In this document: positions 44,801 to 59,800 of the stretch, one piece after another | Layout of the letters: each line of letters begins with the position of its first letter | Position numbering within the stretch: the first letter of the stretch is position 1 | Assembly (NCBI GenBank): GCA_949128135.1 | Contig: OX421975.1 | Span: forward strand, 62,855,496-62,919,495 | Direction of reading: 5' to 3' | DNA: 64,000 nucleotides | Origin: Parasteatoda lunata | Taxonomy: Eukaryota > Arthropoda > Arachnida > Araneae > Theridiidae | Program-made: the position numbers and the translations under genes | The notes under the pieces: model-generated | Told to the model about the DNA's origin: nothing | Database searches by the model: none | The model's input: only the letters and a program-made list of their open reading frames with translations

Positions 44801-47800
44801 TTGTATTTTATGTATTTTCATGACTTGGCGTAACTTGTCAAACTCGCCTATATGGACACCACTAACTTATAAAACAGCTATTTTTTCGCTCCATTTAAAT
44901 GTAACTCTTTAATAAAATAACGATAAAAGTAAGATAATTAGATAAATAAAAATATATTTTCTTTAAAAAAAATGTTCTTATGAGTAGCCAGAAGAAGTTT
45001 TAAATTATAATGAAAGATTAGTGAACTATTCGATTGTATTAAAATTTAAATGATAAAAATATTTAATTATTCTGAAAATTATTTGTCAAGTAAGAATTTT
45101 ATTTAAATTAAAAGGAGATTTAGCGACTAATTCCTTCATTTGATGTTTGACCTCCTCTTCTGTCTTAAAAATAATTTAAGTAAGAGAGGGTTAAAGTTCA
45201 TATTCAGTGCGCCTGACACTTAAGTTCGGAGAAGTTAACCTTTTGAGTACCTGATAAAATAATTGAGAAAGCTATAGTAGCAGGTGGTCAACTGCAAGTA
45301 GTTTCTATTCTGCGTACTTGAAACTCTTCGATGTCTTAAGAAACTAAAACTAAAAAGAAAAAATCTGTAAGATAATAACTTTTCAGAAAAGGGGTGTTTT
45401 TACTTGATTGTTATGTGCGGTATTTGACGTATTTCTTCCTACTGCTAGACAGAATTCTTTTTTCTTTTCTTCCTTATTGTAATTTTATTGCTGTAATAAT
45501 GATTAATTTACTTTATTTTAGGTGAATAATATAGAATAACTTTTAAAGTTTATTTCAATGTTTCATTCTTGCCAGGGTTGGCATGGTTTAGGACAGAATG
45601 GATTAATCCACGGTTTAAACCCTGGTTTAAACCGTCCTGTCCCAAACCCCTTTGTCCAAAACTGTCTTTAACTGTCCAAAACCCTTTTACTCAAGTTATG
45701 TCTCAATTTTATCCGAACAATATTTAAAAGGTAAAATAAACATAGAACTAATAACATATTAATAATTAAATCTACTAGAAAATATTTGTTTTTAATAGTA
45801 TAATGTTTTATTAATATTGTTTGACTCTTCAATTTAAACATTAAACAAAGGAAGATTAATCAGTAATCTAGTTCAATTGATCCTCTCATTCAATAGTACA
45901 TAACTGAAGTTTGACCTTGCCATACAGGTTTATTTATCTATAGTACTATTCAATAATACTTTTATTTCTTTCGTGTTCAATTCCTTTGTGTAGTAGTGAT
46001 ACATCGCCAGTGTCAGTAACTGAAATTGATGTTATGCCCTTCAAAACTGTTAATACATTTCTCAGTTATTTTTTAGTTCCAATTTAAACTAATATATTTA
46101 TATTTAAACAATTTTTTTTTAAAAATAAATGTCTTTTTTATCATGCAGAAATTATAAATTTTTTTTAAAAAAGTATTGTGAAAAATAAAAGATTAATTTT
46201 TAAACAAATTTAGTATTTTTTTAAAAATCATTATTATTATTTTTTAATATTGCATTATTTATCCTTATGGAAAAACATTAATTATCAGTATTAAAAGCAT
46301 ATTTATATTTAAAGGGTTATGTGTTCACTTTTGTTGTTCAATGAACTGTGGAGCTTCAAAAATTATAAACCTTTTCCTATTATATTGTATTATTTTCCTT
46401 TAATAAGTTAAAGTAAATTGCATAAAAAATATCAAATATTTATTGATACATGTAATTATTATGTGTACAATGGTTACACCTATAGAATTTTTATCTTTCA
46501 CCAAAGTTCAAGGTTTTGGACACTTTGAGACAGTTTTACCCAGTTTAGGACAGTTTTACCCAGTTTAGGATAGTTTTACCCAGTTTAGGACAGTTTAACC
46601 CAGTTTAGGACAGTAAAACCCACGTGTCCTGTCCAAAACCAGTTTAGGACGTCCAAAACCCCAACCCTGATTCATGCTATTTGAAACTATTTCCATTTTG
46701 AAACTGTGAACCACAAAAAAGTTGCATAAACGTTGTAAAATGTTGCATAAAATTTGCTAAACAAAAATTATGCATATAACCAAATACATGTCAAAACTGC
46801 TTTTGTATAATGTATATCTTTTAAAAAAATAGGGTGGGTAGGATTTGGATATGGATATCACGAAGGGCAAAATTTTCTCCATGCTTTTAATATTATATAT
46901 TGAAATTGTGTCTGTGTTTTAAAATATACACAACATATACTTCCTTTATACACGACAAAAACTAATATTTTTTTAAAAAAAATATGACAGATATTTTTAA
47001 AAGACTACATTCCTACTTTGTCAACTAACATCCTTATTTATTAATGCATCTTTCTTCCTGTTGAATGTTTTCAGTATTTTTTTTTTTTTTTTTTTTTTTT
47101 ACAGTGTGAACGCTTAGAAAAACAATATGGTCAAAACTAAAAAAATACAATAAAATTTACCATGTCCAAGGTTCTATGAAAGACTAAAAGGCTCGGTAAT
47201 CTCTACTGAAGCGATCTGGTAATGATTTTGGTAAAATTAACAATAAACTATCGTTTTAAAATATGTCATAAATTTGGTAACTTTTTTATGATCTTTTAGT
47301 GCATGGCATAAGAACCATTTAAATGGTTAAATTTACCAAATGTTCGGAAATAAAAACCATAATTTTTAACACTAGAATTACCGGTAAAATGCTATAATAT
47401 GATCTGAAAAATTTTCAATTTAATGGTCTTAGTAACGTAGATTTTGTTTTAATTAACCAGAATTATGCTTTTTTTGCCATAATTATCGTTACAGTACGGT
47501 AATTTTACAGAATTTTTTATTTCCGTAAATGTTTTCATTTTTGTAAATTTCATTTTATAAGGTCAAATTTCTTAACGAATAAGCATCACGAGTTTAGTGT
47601 TTAATTACATGCATGATACATTTCTGTTGGATTCCATTTTTAAATGCCACTTGGATATTTGCAATACTCTGAAATTTTTTTTTATGAAACTAATAAGTGC
47701 TATAAAAAATAAAAAGCTCAAATTATGAAGAGTAACTGCAACCAGTGGAAAATTTCAAACATCTTTAGCTTTAGAAATATATTTTTTTTAGAAAAAATTT

Positions 47801-50800
47801 AAAAATGCTTTGTTCTGTAGTTTTAATAAGTTGCTGCAGACATAAAAATAGTTTTAAAATTATGATGCGTGGTTCACAATGTTATTGGCAGTAGATTGGT
47901 ATCCTTGCATTTAGTGCTATGTATTCTTAATTTAAGATTATTCCGCTTAACAGCATTTCTAGCAATAATTAAATTAAAAGTTTTTTCTGTAAAATATTAT
48001 TGCTTAATATCAACATAAGCACAAATTATTAATGAATAGTGACCCAGGAGGTACAACAAAGTCAGACGTATTAGAACTTAAAATTTAGTTACTTTATTTC
48101 CTCTTAATTAAGGTTCACCTAAATAATTTTTAAATTTTCTAGCAATCCGCATGATTAAAAAGCGAACAACAGACATTTTGTCTTTTAAAAAAAACTTACG
48201 AATTTTTTTAACGGTAATCCCAATTAACTTTGTTAAAGAATTGACATAAAAAAAAGACGCAAAATGTGCTTCAAAAATTAAAAAAAAATTAATATTTTAA
48301 TCATATTCATTCAAACTCATCAAAAGATAATTACTTCTACAAATGAGCAATGACAAAGTAGGTTAAAAATGACTTAATTTAGTTGACAACATGATTGAAA
48401 GATTGTGATTGTTGATGAAAATAAATAGGTTTGTAACAATAATAGCATTTAAGAATAAAAATTTGATTTGTTTACTGCGGAAAATATTTCATGTGTCTTT
48501 GTTTTTAAAAGACATGTCTATCACGCCGGAAGTTCACCATAAAAGAATGTAAAAATTTTTTACACATTTTTATTTCATTTTCCCAAATAAACTAATTATT
48601 ATTGAATTACTGAACAATAGCTTTAAGAACTTAACGAGTATTAAGATTTTTCAAAACAATGGAAAGTGTTTGTCTTAACTTTATTTTTAATAAAATAAGA
48701 CATTTTAACTAGGTAATTTGAAATTCGGATTAGGAATAAAATACAAATTCTCGTAAAAATGGTTAAATAACATTTTATTTAATTTTTATTCAACCATATT
48801 CCAACTAAACAGTCGAATAACCCTAAATAATATGGTATTCAAACTGTTAAATTAAGAAAAACCGTTTATTAACTGCTTTCACTTAATGCTGTTAAACAGC
48901 CATAATTTTAAAGCACCAATTCGTCGCATCTAATGAAGGCACTTGGTTCCTTGCAAGTGGGTACATATTATTATCTAAAAAGCTAATCTGTCTCATCATC
49001 GAGTCCTAGCATTGACACCACAATGCTTTCATCCTTTAGTACATAAAGTCTCCAATGCCCTGAACTCCCCAGTTTGTGACCCTGGACTATTAGAATATTT
49101 TACTCTAATTCAGGCATAGATGACAGCATCATAATGCTGTTTTGCTAAAAAAGTCTAGTATTTCTCACCTCATATTTATGATAAACTTGAAATACAAGAT
49201 AATTAAACTACATTCCATGTTTCATTTGACAAAACTCAATTCAACCACAACAATGCCCATTACCTAACAAAAAGCCTATTTCTAATGTATGATTTAAAAT
49301 ATTATTTACGGATTCTAAACCATGCTAGTTGCAAATTGTTAAGAACCGTATAGTTTTGTATTCATGTTTTTTTAACAATACTAGTCGTGTAAACGGTAAA
49401 AAAAATATTCTTTACAGTAAACGTAAACTTCACGGTTAATTGGATGGATAGACTGGCTGCCGTATTTCTACCGTAATTTTAGAATGAAAATTCTAACAAT
49501 GCACAGTGGGCCAGCATCCAAGGTTTCATGGCCAAAATTAGTATTTCGATAAAAATTTTTTCAAATTTTGGGGGTTTTCATGTGTAGGTAAATTGAATTC
49601 ATAGTTAAAATTTTGAAATACACTAAAAATTCCAAAGAAAAAAAAATAAATAAATAAAAATGGCGAGCAAAAATAAAAAAAAAATAATATAGTACGTTTA
49701 AATAATTAAATATAGCAATGAAAATATAATAGTTTTCGTAATTTTATATTAAAAACGAAAAGCAAATTAAATTTCTGAAATAATATTACAAAATGAAGCG
49801 AATTAATTACGAAATAACGCGAAAACATGAAAAAAAAAACATTATTTTTATTTTTCGATATATTTAGTCCACCTTTGCAATATGGACAAAATGGGGCAGG
49901 ATTTATCGAAAGAAGAAACATCAAAGAAAATACAACAACAAAAAAAAAAGTTTAGCTAATTACCTCGTGGAACTTTTTGGAGATAAGTTTCGAAAGTGAG
50001 TCAAACATTGTAAAATGTCAAATGATAAGATATAAACTATAAGTTTGTCAAGAGTATTAACTAATTCAACAAATTGAAAAATTGTACTATAATTTCAGAC
50101 TAATTACTCTGATAAAAATGCAACAGTAAGGTGAAATTCTTATATATATTTCTGAAATATAAATTTAAAAGTTACATTAAAAAAAATTTTTTTTTACATA
50201 TTTTTCACTACATTGTACTCTTTTCGGTCCAAAAAGTAAATTATAATGTCTGGAATGATTATGAATACTTAATTTGGGCGATATTAAAACTGCCTACACG
50301 TATTTAGTTGAAAATTTAATTTTGACTTTTGGCCAAAGATCATGTTTCGGCCAAAGTCTTCTGGCCCACTGTACAATGTAATAGTTATCTTAAGATTTGA
50401 TTTCAAACAAAATTACATTTGAAAATACTTTAAATGTATTTTTGTTTGCGTCTTATTACATTTTAAAGACAATTTAAAATCCAAATATTTGCTTTTGTCG
50501 GCCTAAATACAAAGAACAAAATATTTAACATCCATGTTTGGTACTCTGCAATAGAATATTCAAAATATTAGTAAATTTGTAATGTTTTAGGTTTTTTAGG
50601 ACCAAAAAGTATAGAGAAAAGTTCAAAGGCATCATGTGCTTTTAGGGCAGCATGCAATTAAAAATGTGCATTGCTTTGTTTGTTTCATTAATAGTTAACT
50701 AGTTTATTTCCTATTTTTTTCAGTATTTTTCCAATGCCTAAGAGGAATGTGCAACATTCATCAACAACTGAAGACCGGAGTTTTTTACTTTTGGTCTGGT

Positions 50801-53800
50801 TTGAGACCAATTGTATTTTGCTTCTCTCCAGAATTATTTGAGGTAATTAACAAAAAAATTATCTTAAAAATGCTTAAAGCTTGAATTTTTAAAATTCTCT
50901 TAATTTTATCTATTGTCAATAAGTTTCAGACTGACGAAATATTTAGTAGAAAAATAGTTTGGAGATTTTTACTATTATTCGCAGAAGAGGTAAAACTAGA
51001 TTTAAAGATAAAGAAATATTAAAAAGATTAAACAATAAATAAGTTAGAAAGCTAAATTTTATTTTAAGCCTCTAAAATTCCAGACATAATAAAAAATGAC
51101 TCTTCATTCAAAAGCATATAAATATTATCATTTTGTTCAAAAGTAATTTAAGATAATAAGACATGGAATCGTGAAATAACGGGAATTCGAATATAAACTT
51201 TTAGAGCGTGGCTTCAGGTCTTCACCAAACAACTTTCGACCAGTATAAAACCATAAAAGCAAGCACATAAAACGATCACTTGTTTCAGTTGTTCGTTAGT
51301 AATGTTTCTAGATAGTCTTTTTTTTCAAGTTCCTGCATTTTTCACTTGATAGCAGCACATTATACAGAAAAATATTACTGCGTACCAGTAGATGTGTTCC
51401 ACCAAGCACGTGCTTAGGAACATTATATATATATATATAACATAAAAAGCTTTTATTAATCTTTTTATGTTAGTTTCTTCGTTAAAAACAACTCCTAATT
51501 TATTACTAATTAATTTTAAATCGAAGCACTTTATCATACTTTTAAAAAGCCACATCCTGTTTCTAAATCTATTTTTGGCCCAACTATGCATAAATTTAAA
51601 TAAAGACATTACTCCCTTTAAGCTTCGTGGGAATAGCGTGATCTATTTAATTAACCAATAGTAATTTCTAAGATTTCCCTCTTTCCCTAAATTGAAACAC
51701 TTTACGGATTTACTTTGCAAGATTTTCCCTGACATATAACCGAGGAGCGCAACTTTTCGTACACACTCGCATGACTGCTCTGATTCATAATTAATAAATC
51801 AATTTTAAAGTTTCGACTGTCGATTAATATTTTTTTCAATAATCAGTCTCGAACAGCGAAGCAAACGAAACATCTTTTTCTTCTTTCGATTTCTGAGTAG
51901 AAGGTGAAAATGTCGCCAGCCTGAGTCAAGGTTCATCCAAATCCAATTAATTTCGCAGCTTTGGAAATAAACTGCTCAGAATTCTCTTCTAGTTTGTAGA
52001 AGCCGCGAAGAAAAGTATCAGCAGATGATTTTTAACATTGCCCTGTTGAGTCCAATTTCCATCCGTTCATTATTAAGAATTTTCCAACATAGTTCAAGTG
52101 TATTCTTTCAGTTTATTTATTTATTTATTTTTTTACGTTTTGAAGAAGTATTTATTATAATCCTGCGCCCGTTTCATCAGTTCTTATAATCCTGCTCGGC
52201 TTGTAGTATGATGCAGTCGGACCGAGCAGGAAAACAGACAGGATTTTAATTAAATCAGAGTAACTTTTAATACGTCATTCTTAGTTGAGTGTGAGCGAAA
52301 AAGTGATGTTCACTCCATTCACAAACAATCTTTCTGGTAGGGAAAATCTTGCAAAAAGTCCGAAAATGTATCTATTTAGGGAAAAGAGGGAAATCTCAGA
52401 AATTACTATTGGTTAATTAAATAGATCACGCGATTCTCACGAAGCTTAGAGGGAGAAAAATCTTTATCTAAATTTATGCATAGTTGAGCCAAAAATAGAT
52501 TTAGAAACACGATGTGGCTTTTTAAAAGTATGATAAAGTGTTTTATAATAACAGCGCATCTGCACCGTCATTAATATGGGAATATTAGTCCAAAAGAAAT
52601 GAGTAACGTGGCCATATTCTGCATAAACTGTTTATTTATTAAAAGATGGTGAAGCAAGTCTCAACCCCTCTCCAGCGAGAGGGGGAGATACACAGATTTC
52701 CCGTCAAAACAGACGGAGTTTATTTAGACAACATAAAACACAAAAAAAGCCACGCAAAAACCATCGGTCTCGCGTTTTATACATGGGTAAAAGGGCAGTC
52801 ATATTGCATTCCTTGTATTCCTAATTAACGCTTCGAATTCTCCGAGGTTTGGCGAAGTCAGACAAGACCCATAAAACCGTTGACTTTGAAAACATTTTGT
52901 TGAAGAATTACTATTATAAACCAAAGGTAATTTTTATCGCTGTCTACTAGAGTCGTACAAGTGTGTTGCTTTAGTGTATTCCATACTTCTTCATCCTATT
53001 ACATTAGTGCAATTTTTTTTTTCAAAATATCCCACATACTTTGGTGAAACAAATGAATGACAATCTTTAAATATACCATGAAGTTAATTTATAAAAGATA
53101 AAATTTATTTTTTCTTTCAACTTTTCTAGGCTATTTTGAAAAGTCCAAATAACCTGCAGAAATCCTTTGATTATACATTTTTATCGTTGTGGCTAAAAGA
53201 AGGTCTGGTAACCAGGTATGTCATCCTACAAAATAATTTTAAATACATTTAACGCAAATAATGCTGTTGAATAGCAATGTAACCAGACACCATCAAATGT
53301 TTATTTACCTTTTATTAACATCTAAAATATTTCATGGTTTTAAACAATTTACTATGTACCTAATCCTCCATGGTGCGTAAAATATTTTAAAAGCTATACT
53401 CTTGATAATTCCTTTTGCGATCTAAATAAAATCAATGCACATTTAAGTTAAGTAAAAAATTTCGTGAACACTATATTTTTTTAAAAATTTAAATCATTAT
53501 TTCTAAAAGAGCAGTATCTGTTTAATTTGTTCTTTTAGAATATGTACACTGAGAAAAAAAGTATGGTAAAAACTACCATAATATGACAATTTTATTTCTG
53601 GCTTTATGGGAACACCAAAAAGCACGGAAATTTTTACAAATGCGCTTTGGCAATATTTTTTCAAAATTAACAATAAAATATAGTTTTATAATATGTGAAA
53701 CCTTAGAAGTATAAAAACCAATTATTCGGTTCTCTTTAACAATTTTAGTGTAATTTTTTCGATACGTTCAAGTTTAAAAACGTTATGCAAAGCAGGATGT

Positions 53801-56800
53801 AAAGTAAATGTTGCATCAAACCTCCAGAGGTGTTGTGGCGCATTGTCAGAATTAAAATTACTTTGGGACCAGTTTACCTGGAAAGGTCGTCATACGTGGG
53901 TGGAGGCGTTTTCTTGTTATGAGCACATAACAGGATAAGCCCTAATAAGCACAAAAAGAAACATTTGGAGAGATAAAAACCGATTGCAGATTTGAAATCC
54001 GCGATACGATAGTATCTAAGATCAGGCAAAAAATCTAATGCTACACAAAACAATGTTCCCCAGTGTAATTCACTCAGTTTAAAAAAGTTTCAAAAGAAAA
54101 CTATTACGTTTTATGGCGACTTGATATTAGAGTCTATGAATATATGTTCTTTTATTCATACTTTACTATTTCTCTTTAAGTTAAAAGAAAAACATTTTAT
54201 TCTACTTTTTTTAAATATTACTTTTCATCATTTAACTAAGAAATATATTTATCTATCTTATACTCTTAACAAAATCAATCTAACTCAATTTAACTCAGTT
54301 TCCTTCTAATTAATTGAACTTCGTTCATTTTACATTAAACTCCGCAATTTTCGAACAATGTTAAAATATGAATAGCAAGGTATCAATTTCTTATTTTTTT
54401 AATATTACTCTTCATCATTTAACTAGGAAATACATTTATCTACCTTACACCCTTAATAAAATCAATGCAACTCAATTTCCTTCTAATTGATCGTTCGTTT
54501 ACATTACATTAAACTTCACACTTTTCTAACAATGTGTAAGTCTAAATAGCAAGGTACTACTTTCTTCTTTTTTTTTTTTAATATTACTCTTCCTCATTTA
54601 ACTAGAAAATATATTTATCTACCTTATACCCTCAATAAAATCAGTACGACTCAATTTCCTTCTAATTGATTTGACTTCGTTCATTAAACATTAAATTTCG
54701 CACTTTTCAAACAAGGTAGAAGTCTAAATTGCAAGGTATTACTTTCCATTGGACTTTACATTTCGAATGAGGAACTAAGATTCAAATTACACTGGGTTTT
54801 TCACTTAACCTTTCGCTTTCTAAGGTGATCATATATTTCATCCTCTGTTTCATAAGTACCGTTTCTAAGGCTGCAAATTACTCGAATCTTTCTGTGGAAA
54901 TTACCAACCAAAATTACATACCACCGGGTCAGGAAGAGTTTAAAATACCCGGAAACACCATTCAAACGAGTTTAAGTGAGGATGTAGTTTTTAACGGGTA
55001 AGAGGGACAATCATCTTAAAATGGAATTTTCGAAAAAAAATTCGGCAAAGCAAGCAGAAACCGATCCCACATTGCGGCCAGCATAATTATGAGAAATTAT
55101 TCTGAAACTTATAAATAATGATGTTGTCAATAATTAGCAGCAAAACTACAGTGAAATTAAGGTCAAAGCTTCATCATTTTTTATAAATTTATAGTTTGAA
55201 CATTTTTGAACTTATGACAAAAAAAGTATGACTTACATCAATATTTACATACCTAATCACTCATAAAATCATATTTTTTCGTGATTCGACCTCACTCATT
55301 ACAGAGGCAGCGAAAATCTAAAAAAAAGTTTGGATGCATAACAGGAAAATATTAATTAATTAGCATGCATAGTCATTTATATCTTTGTCAGAAATGTTTT
55401 CTTTTCTCGACATTTTATGCTGTTAAAATTAATAAGGAGATTCATTTGAAAACATTAATTTCATAATAATTTCTTTTTTTTTTTACTAAAAACTTTTATT
55501 TATTAAAATGATAATAATTTTCCTGCAAAATACCTTTCAAGCATTCAGATAGGTATTCCTTTCTAAAAATTATAATGGTTAATTTTAAACTGACCCATCT
55601 TAACAAAGGTTATTTTTCATTGCAATTTTAACAAATATATTTTTGTGTTCAAATTTAAATAAAATGGTTTTATTTCAATTTCTAGATATAAAATATTATT
55701 TATTTAATTTATAATGATACAAATGAATTTTGCAAGACAAATACTGTTAACAAGTAATATTTTACTATTTTTAGCACACAAATACATTGTTTATTAACTC
55801 TTTTATAAATACAAGACTACATATTGGTTACCCTTGGGGCTTCTATGATCATAACAGCGAATTACATTTGAAGACACTGATTTTAAATCTGGATTCAGTT
55901 TCTCTCTCCAAATTACAGTTTTTTATGACACATTTTTAGTTTATTTTCGTCAAATTTTGTTTAAAAAAGCTTTATCAAACAATGCTGTGACTATTTTCTC
56001 CGGTAGTCAGGGCATATCATCAGGATTAAAATTACATAGGAACTTACGCCCGAAAATGTTATCATACGCCTCTAGGGGTTCTTGTTGTGAACTTTTTCTT
56101 CGTGTGGTTGTGAAAAGGTCATAATAGAGAAACGCCTCTAGCCGCTACGACCACATTTCTGGGCATGGGTTTATTTGCAGTTTTAATCCAGATGATGTAT
56201 CCTAACTCCCTTAGACATTTGTTGCAACATTTACCTGACCCTCTGAACGTTTTTTGAACATGTATATTTCGATAAAAAATAGACTAACAGCACCCTTTAA
56301 AAAACATCTGTAGATTTCGGAGCAAAATTAATTTCATACCCCCCCCCCCCCCCCCCCCCCAATTAGGTGAGATCAAGTATTTGTATAAATGCAACAAAAA
56401 AAATTTGTTGCATTTATGCCTGTCTTATACAAATTGTTTAGGTATGTTTTTATCATTATTTATATTTTATTCAATTTACGTTTTCGACTGTGTTTTTAAT
56501 GCCTTATTAAAGTTCATTTTTGAAAAAAATTTTTAATAACACTTGAAAGTTTTTAATTCAATAAGTAAACAGGATTAATATTAAAAACGCTTAAAATTCT
56601 TTTTCCTGTTTCAGTCGTACTGATATTTTAATAATATAAAGCACAAATGTAAGTTTAATTGCATATATCAGGAAACAATTTTAAATTAACGCACAAAGCA
56701 CAATAGAAATGGGTTATAAATTCTAACAGAAGAAATTAACCACAAAACCCAGCTTAGAGAAAAAATTCTTTTTGAATTTAATTATAACAATTAGACCTTA

Positions 56801-59800
56801 ATTTATATCCAAATATAAATCTAATATTTTGGTAATTTAAGTGTTGTTAATTCTAGTATTTATTTACTTTATTTTAATTAAATTAGGTTACTTTTGTCTT
56901 TGGCTATTTCTTACAGGTCATCAAAAAAATATGCCATCCAATACTTCGATCAGTTATTATGAGAATTGACTTATTAATTAAATATTAATAATTATTAAGT
57001 GCGAGCTGCGATGGCTCAGGGGATAGAGCGTTCGCCTTCCAATGAGGCGAACCGGGTTCGAATCCCAGTCGATACGAATTCCGCATCCGGCTTGCACTGA
57101 CCACAGTGCTGACGTGAAATATCCTCAGTGGTAGACGGATCATGGGTTAGAGTCCCCTTGCCGTCAGGCTAACCGTGGGAGGTTCTCGTGGTCTTCCTCT
57201 CCATGTAACGCAAATGCGGGTTAGCTCCATCAAAAAGTCCTCCACGTAGGCAAATTTCTCCCAATACTCGATCCAGGAGTTCCCTTGTCCTCTGGATTGG
57301 GTTCGAAATTACAAGGCTACGGAGTTGAACATTAGTAGCCGTAAACCCATTAAGTTGGGTCGGCTGTTCCATGACGGTTATAAAATAAAATTATTAAGTG
57401 CTTATTAGTTAATTAGTAATTAATTATTTATTTATTATTTATTAATTATAAATTAAAAAATTAATTAATTTTAGATACATTCATTTTTAGATAATTCTTA
57501 TAACACATATCCTTTAGGGGTACGCTTAGGGTAACGCAAACATCTGCAATGTCTTACAGAACTGAGTTTATATTAATATGAATTACTTTTTTTAATTTCC
57601 AATTTTAAAAACATTTTCAGAAGCGCTTCAAAATTTTCCAAAATAGGGTTAAAATTTTGCAATAATAATTACCGTAAAATCACTCTGAATCACTTTAATT
57701 AAATAAATATTACTGTAAAAATTAAGGTATGATATTTTACGGTAAAAATAGATTTTGCTGTTAAATGGATTTTAAGGAAAAAAAATATTTTTTTCATATA
57801 AATCAGTTTTTTTTTAATTTTCATTAACCATTTTTTCATTTTGAGGGTTTTTTTAAAAAAAGAATGAGATTATGTTTTATGACATACTGGTAATTGATTT
57901 AAATATTTTTTTCACCACGAAACGATCATTAAAAATATTGGTATTTAAAAAAAAAAAACTCAGAATTAAATTTGGCGTAACAATTTCCGAAAAATAATTG
58001 AAATAGGATATAAATTTGGCGCAAAATTGGGCGCAGCGTGTATTTTGTTCTTTTATATTGCACTTGTGACATGGTCGCCATCTTTAGCAGCGACAGGGAT
58101 TGATATTTTGATAGCAATTTTATGTGTATTGATCGCTCTTTTGTAACTAGCAAACGCTAATCTAGAGCATATGATATATATATATATGTAGGATAAAGGG
58201 GGTGAAGAGAGGGCTTTAAATAAAAGAAGATACTTCTAAATGTAACAAAAGATATATTAACAGAAATAAAAGTCAGGTACATATTCTGCTGGCATCCTAC
58301 TCGAGCCAGACATTCCAACCAACTGGGACATCTATATGGTGTACAAGTAAAGAGTGTAAATGTAATGTCCTTGGTGACAATAACACGTGATTGAGATGCC
58401 TGCATCATGGATCTGTATCCACACATATATATATATATATATATATAAAAGTTAGATTAAAAAGTACATATCTATATTTCCAACGGAAAGTGCACCTGTT
58501 AGCTTTACAGAAATGTTTTTTTCTTTTCAGTAAAATTTAGCCCTTATCCAATCACAGGCTATGACCCGTAAATTATAACTCTCTAATCTGAATTTTTAGA
58601 CATTATTTAGAAAAATTAAAGAAATGCATGATCGTTCGAAGTAGTTATACATACTTTATAAATAATAAAATTTGTTGATAATATTTTTTTAATAATGATT
58701 TATATTAATAAGTTAAATAAATCATTGTTTTTAATATTAATTTAAACAAATATTAATTTGTAAAGAAAAATTTAACGAATAATAATTTTTAAAAATAGTT
58801 TTAAAAAAATATTAATTTTCAATAATAATTTAAGCAAATAATTTTGAATACAAATTTAAATAAATCATATTTTAATTAAATAATAATTTTTTATTGTTTT
58901 TTAAAAAAGAAAATATTCTTAATACATATTAAGTTTTACTTCATATTGAATCGATAGACAAAATGCTTGAAGAGTATTTAATATCAATTAGATACAAAAT
59001 TAATTTTAACTGGAATTTAACACATTGACAAAACTTATTATAATATTTTTCTTCAAATTAATATTTTCTAGCCAAGGATCAAAATGGAAACAAAGAAGAA
59101 GAGCTCTTACATCGGCATTTCATTTTCGGATTTTAGAAGACTTCGTTGGAGTATTCGACGATCAGTCTAAGTACATGGTAGAAAAAATTAAAAATGCTAC
59201 AAAGGTGCAAAAATGTATAGACATTGTACCTTATATTACAATGTGCACTTTAGACATAATTTGTGGTAAGTATTTTTATTATTAAAAGAATCACTCACTT
59301 AAAATCAAACTTAAGAATCTGTTCTTTAACAAAAATATAATTTTTTATGTAGGTATCTCAAAAAATTATTTTTATCGAAATTCTCAAATAATATCAATGT
59401 GTTAAAAATACAGTTTTTTTTAATGCAGATGTTAAGAAATATTATGTAGAAATAAGAAATACTTTTATGTAGTAACTCATAAATTATATGTCAAGTTGAT
59501 AAATTATTTGTCAAAATGCTGAAACCTCGTTATTTGCTAAAATTTAAAGTTAATTCCCTTAATTGGCATACACGGAACAGAATTTAAAACTTTTTTTGAA
59601 GAAAAATTATACATCTTACCATATTTTGATTGATAAAGAATAAATCATAATAATAAGAACAACATGTTATTTATATTAGTAAAGAAAGTAAGGAGGTTTT
59701 GAAAAATATCGTATTACATCACCCACGTAACTATTAAAAAAATAAAATATATCAATAAAAAATATCGATCAAAAAATGTCTGTGAAAAAACATTGATAAA

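Noticed and set aside
52191..52230. Helitron 3' hairpin
   Set aside because: The 9-bp stem has a 22-base loop, and no CTRR end follows at the expected distance.
54121..54309. 62-codon frame as a small gene
   Set aside because: It is T-rich intronic sequence overlapping a tandem repeat, without splice context or domain.
57003..57075. Functional tRNA gene
   Set aside because: A and B boxes are intact, but the sequence continues into a SINE body with target-site duplication, and the acceptor stem is not closed.
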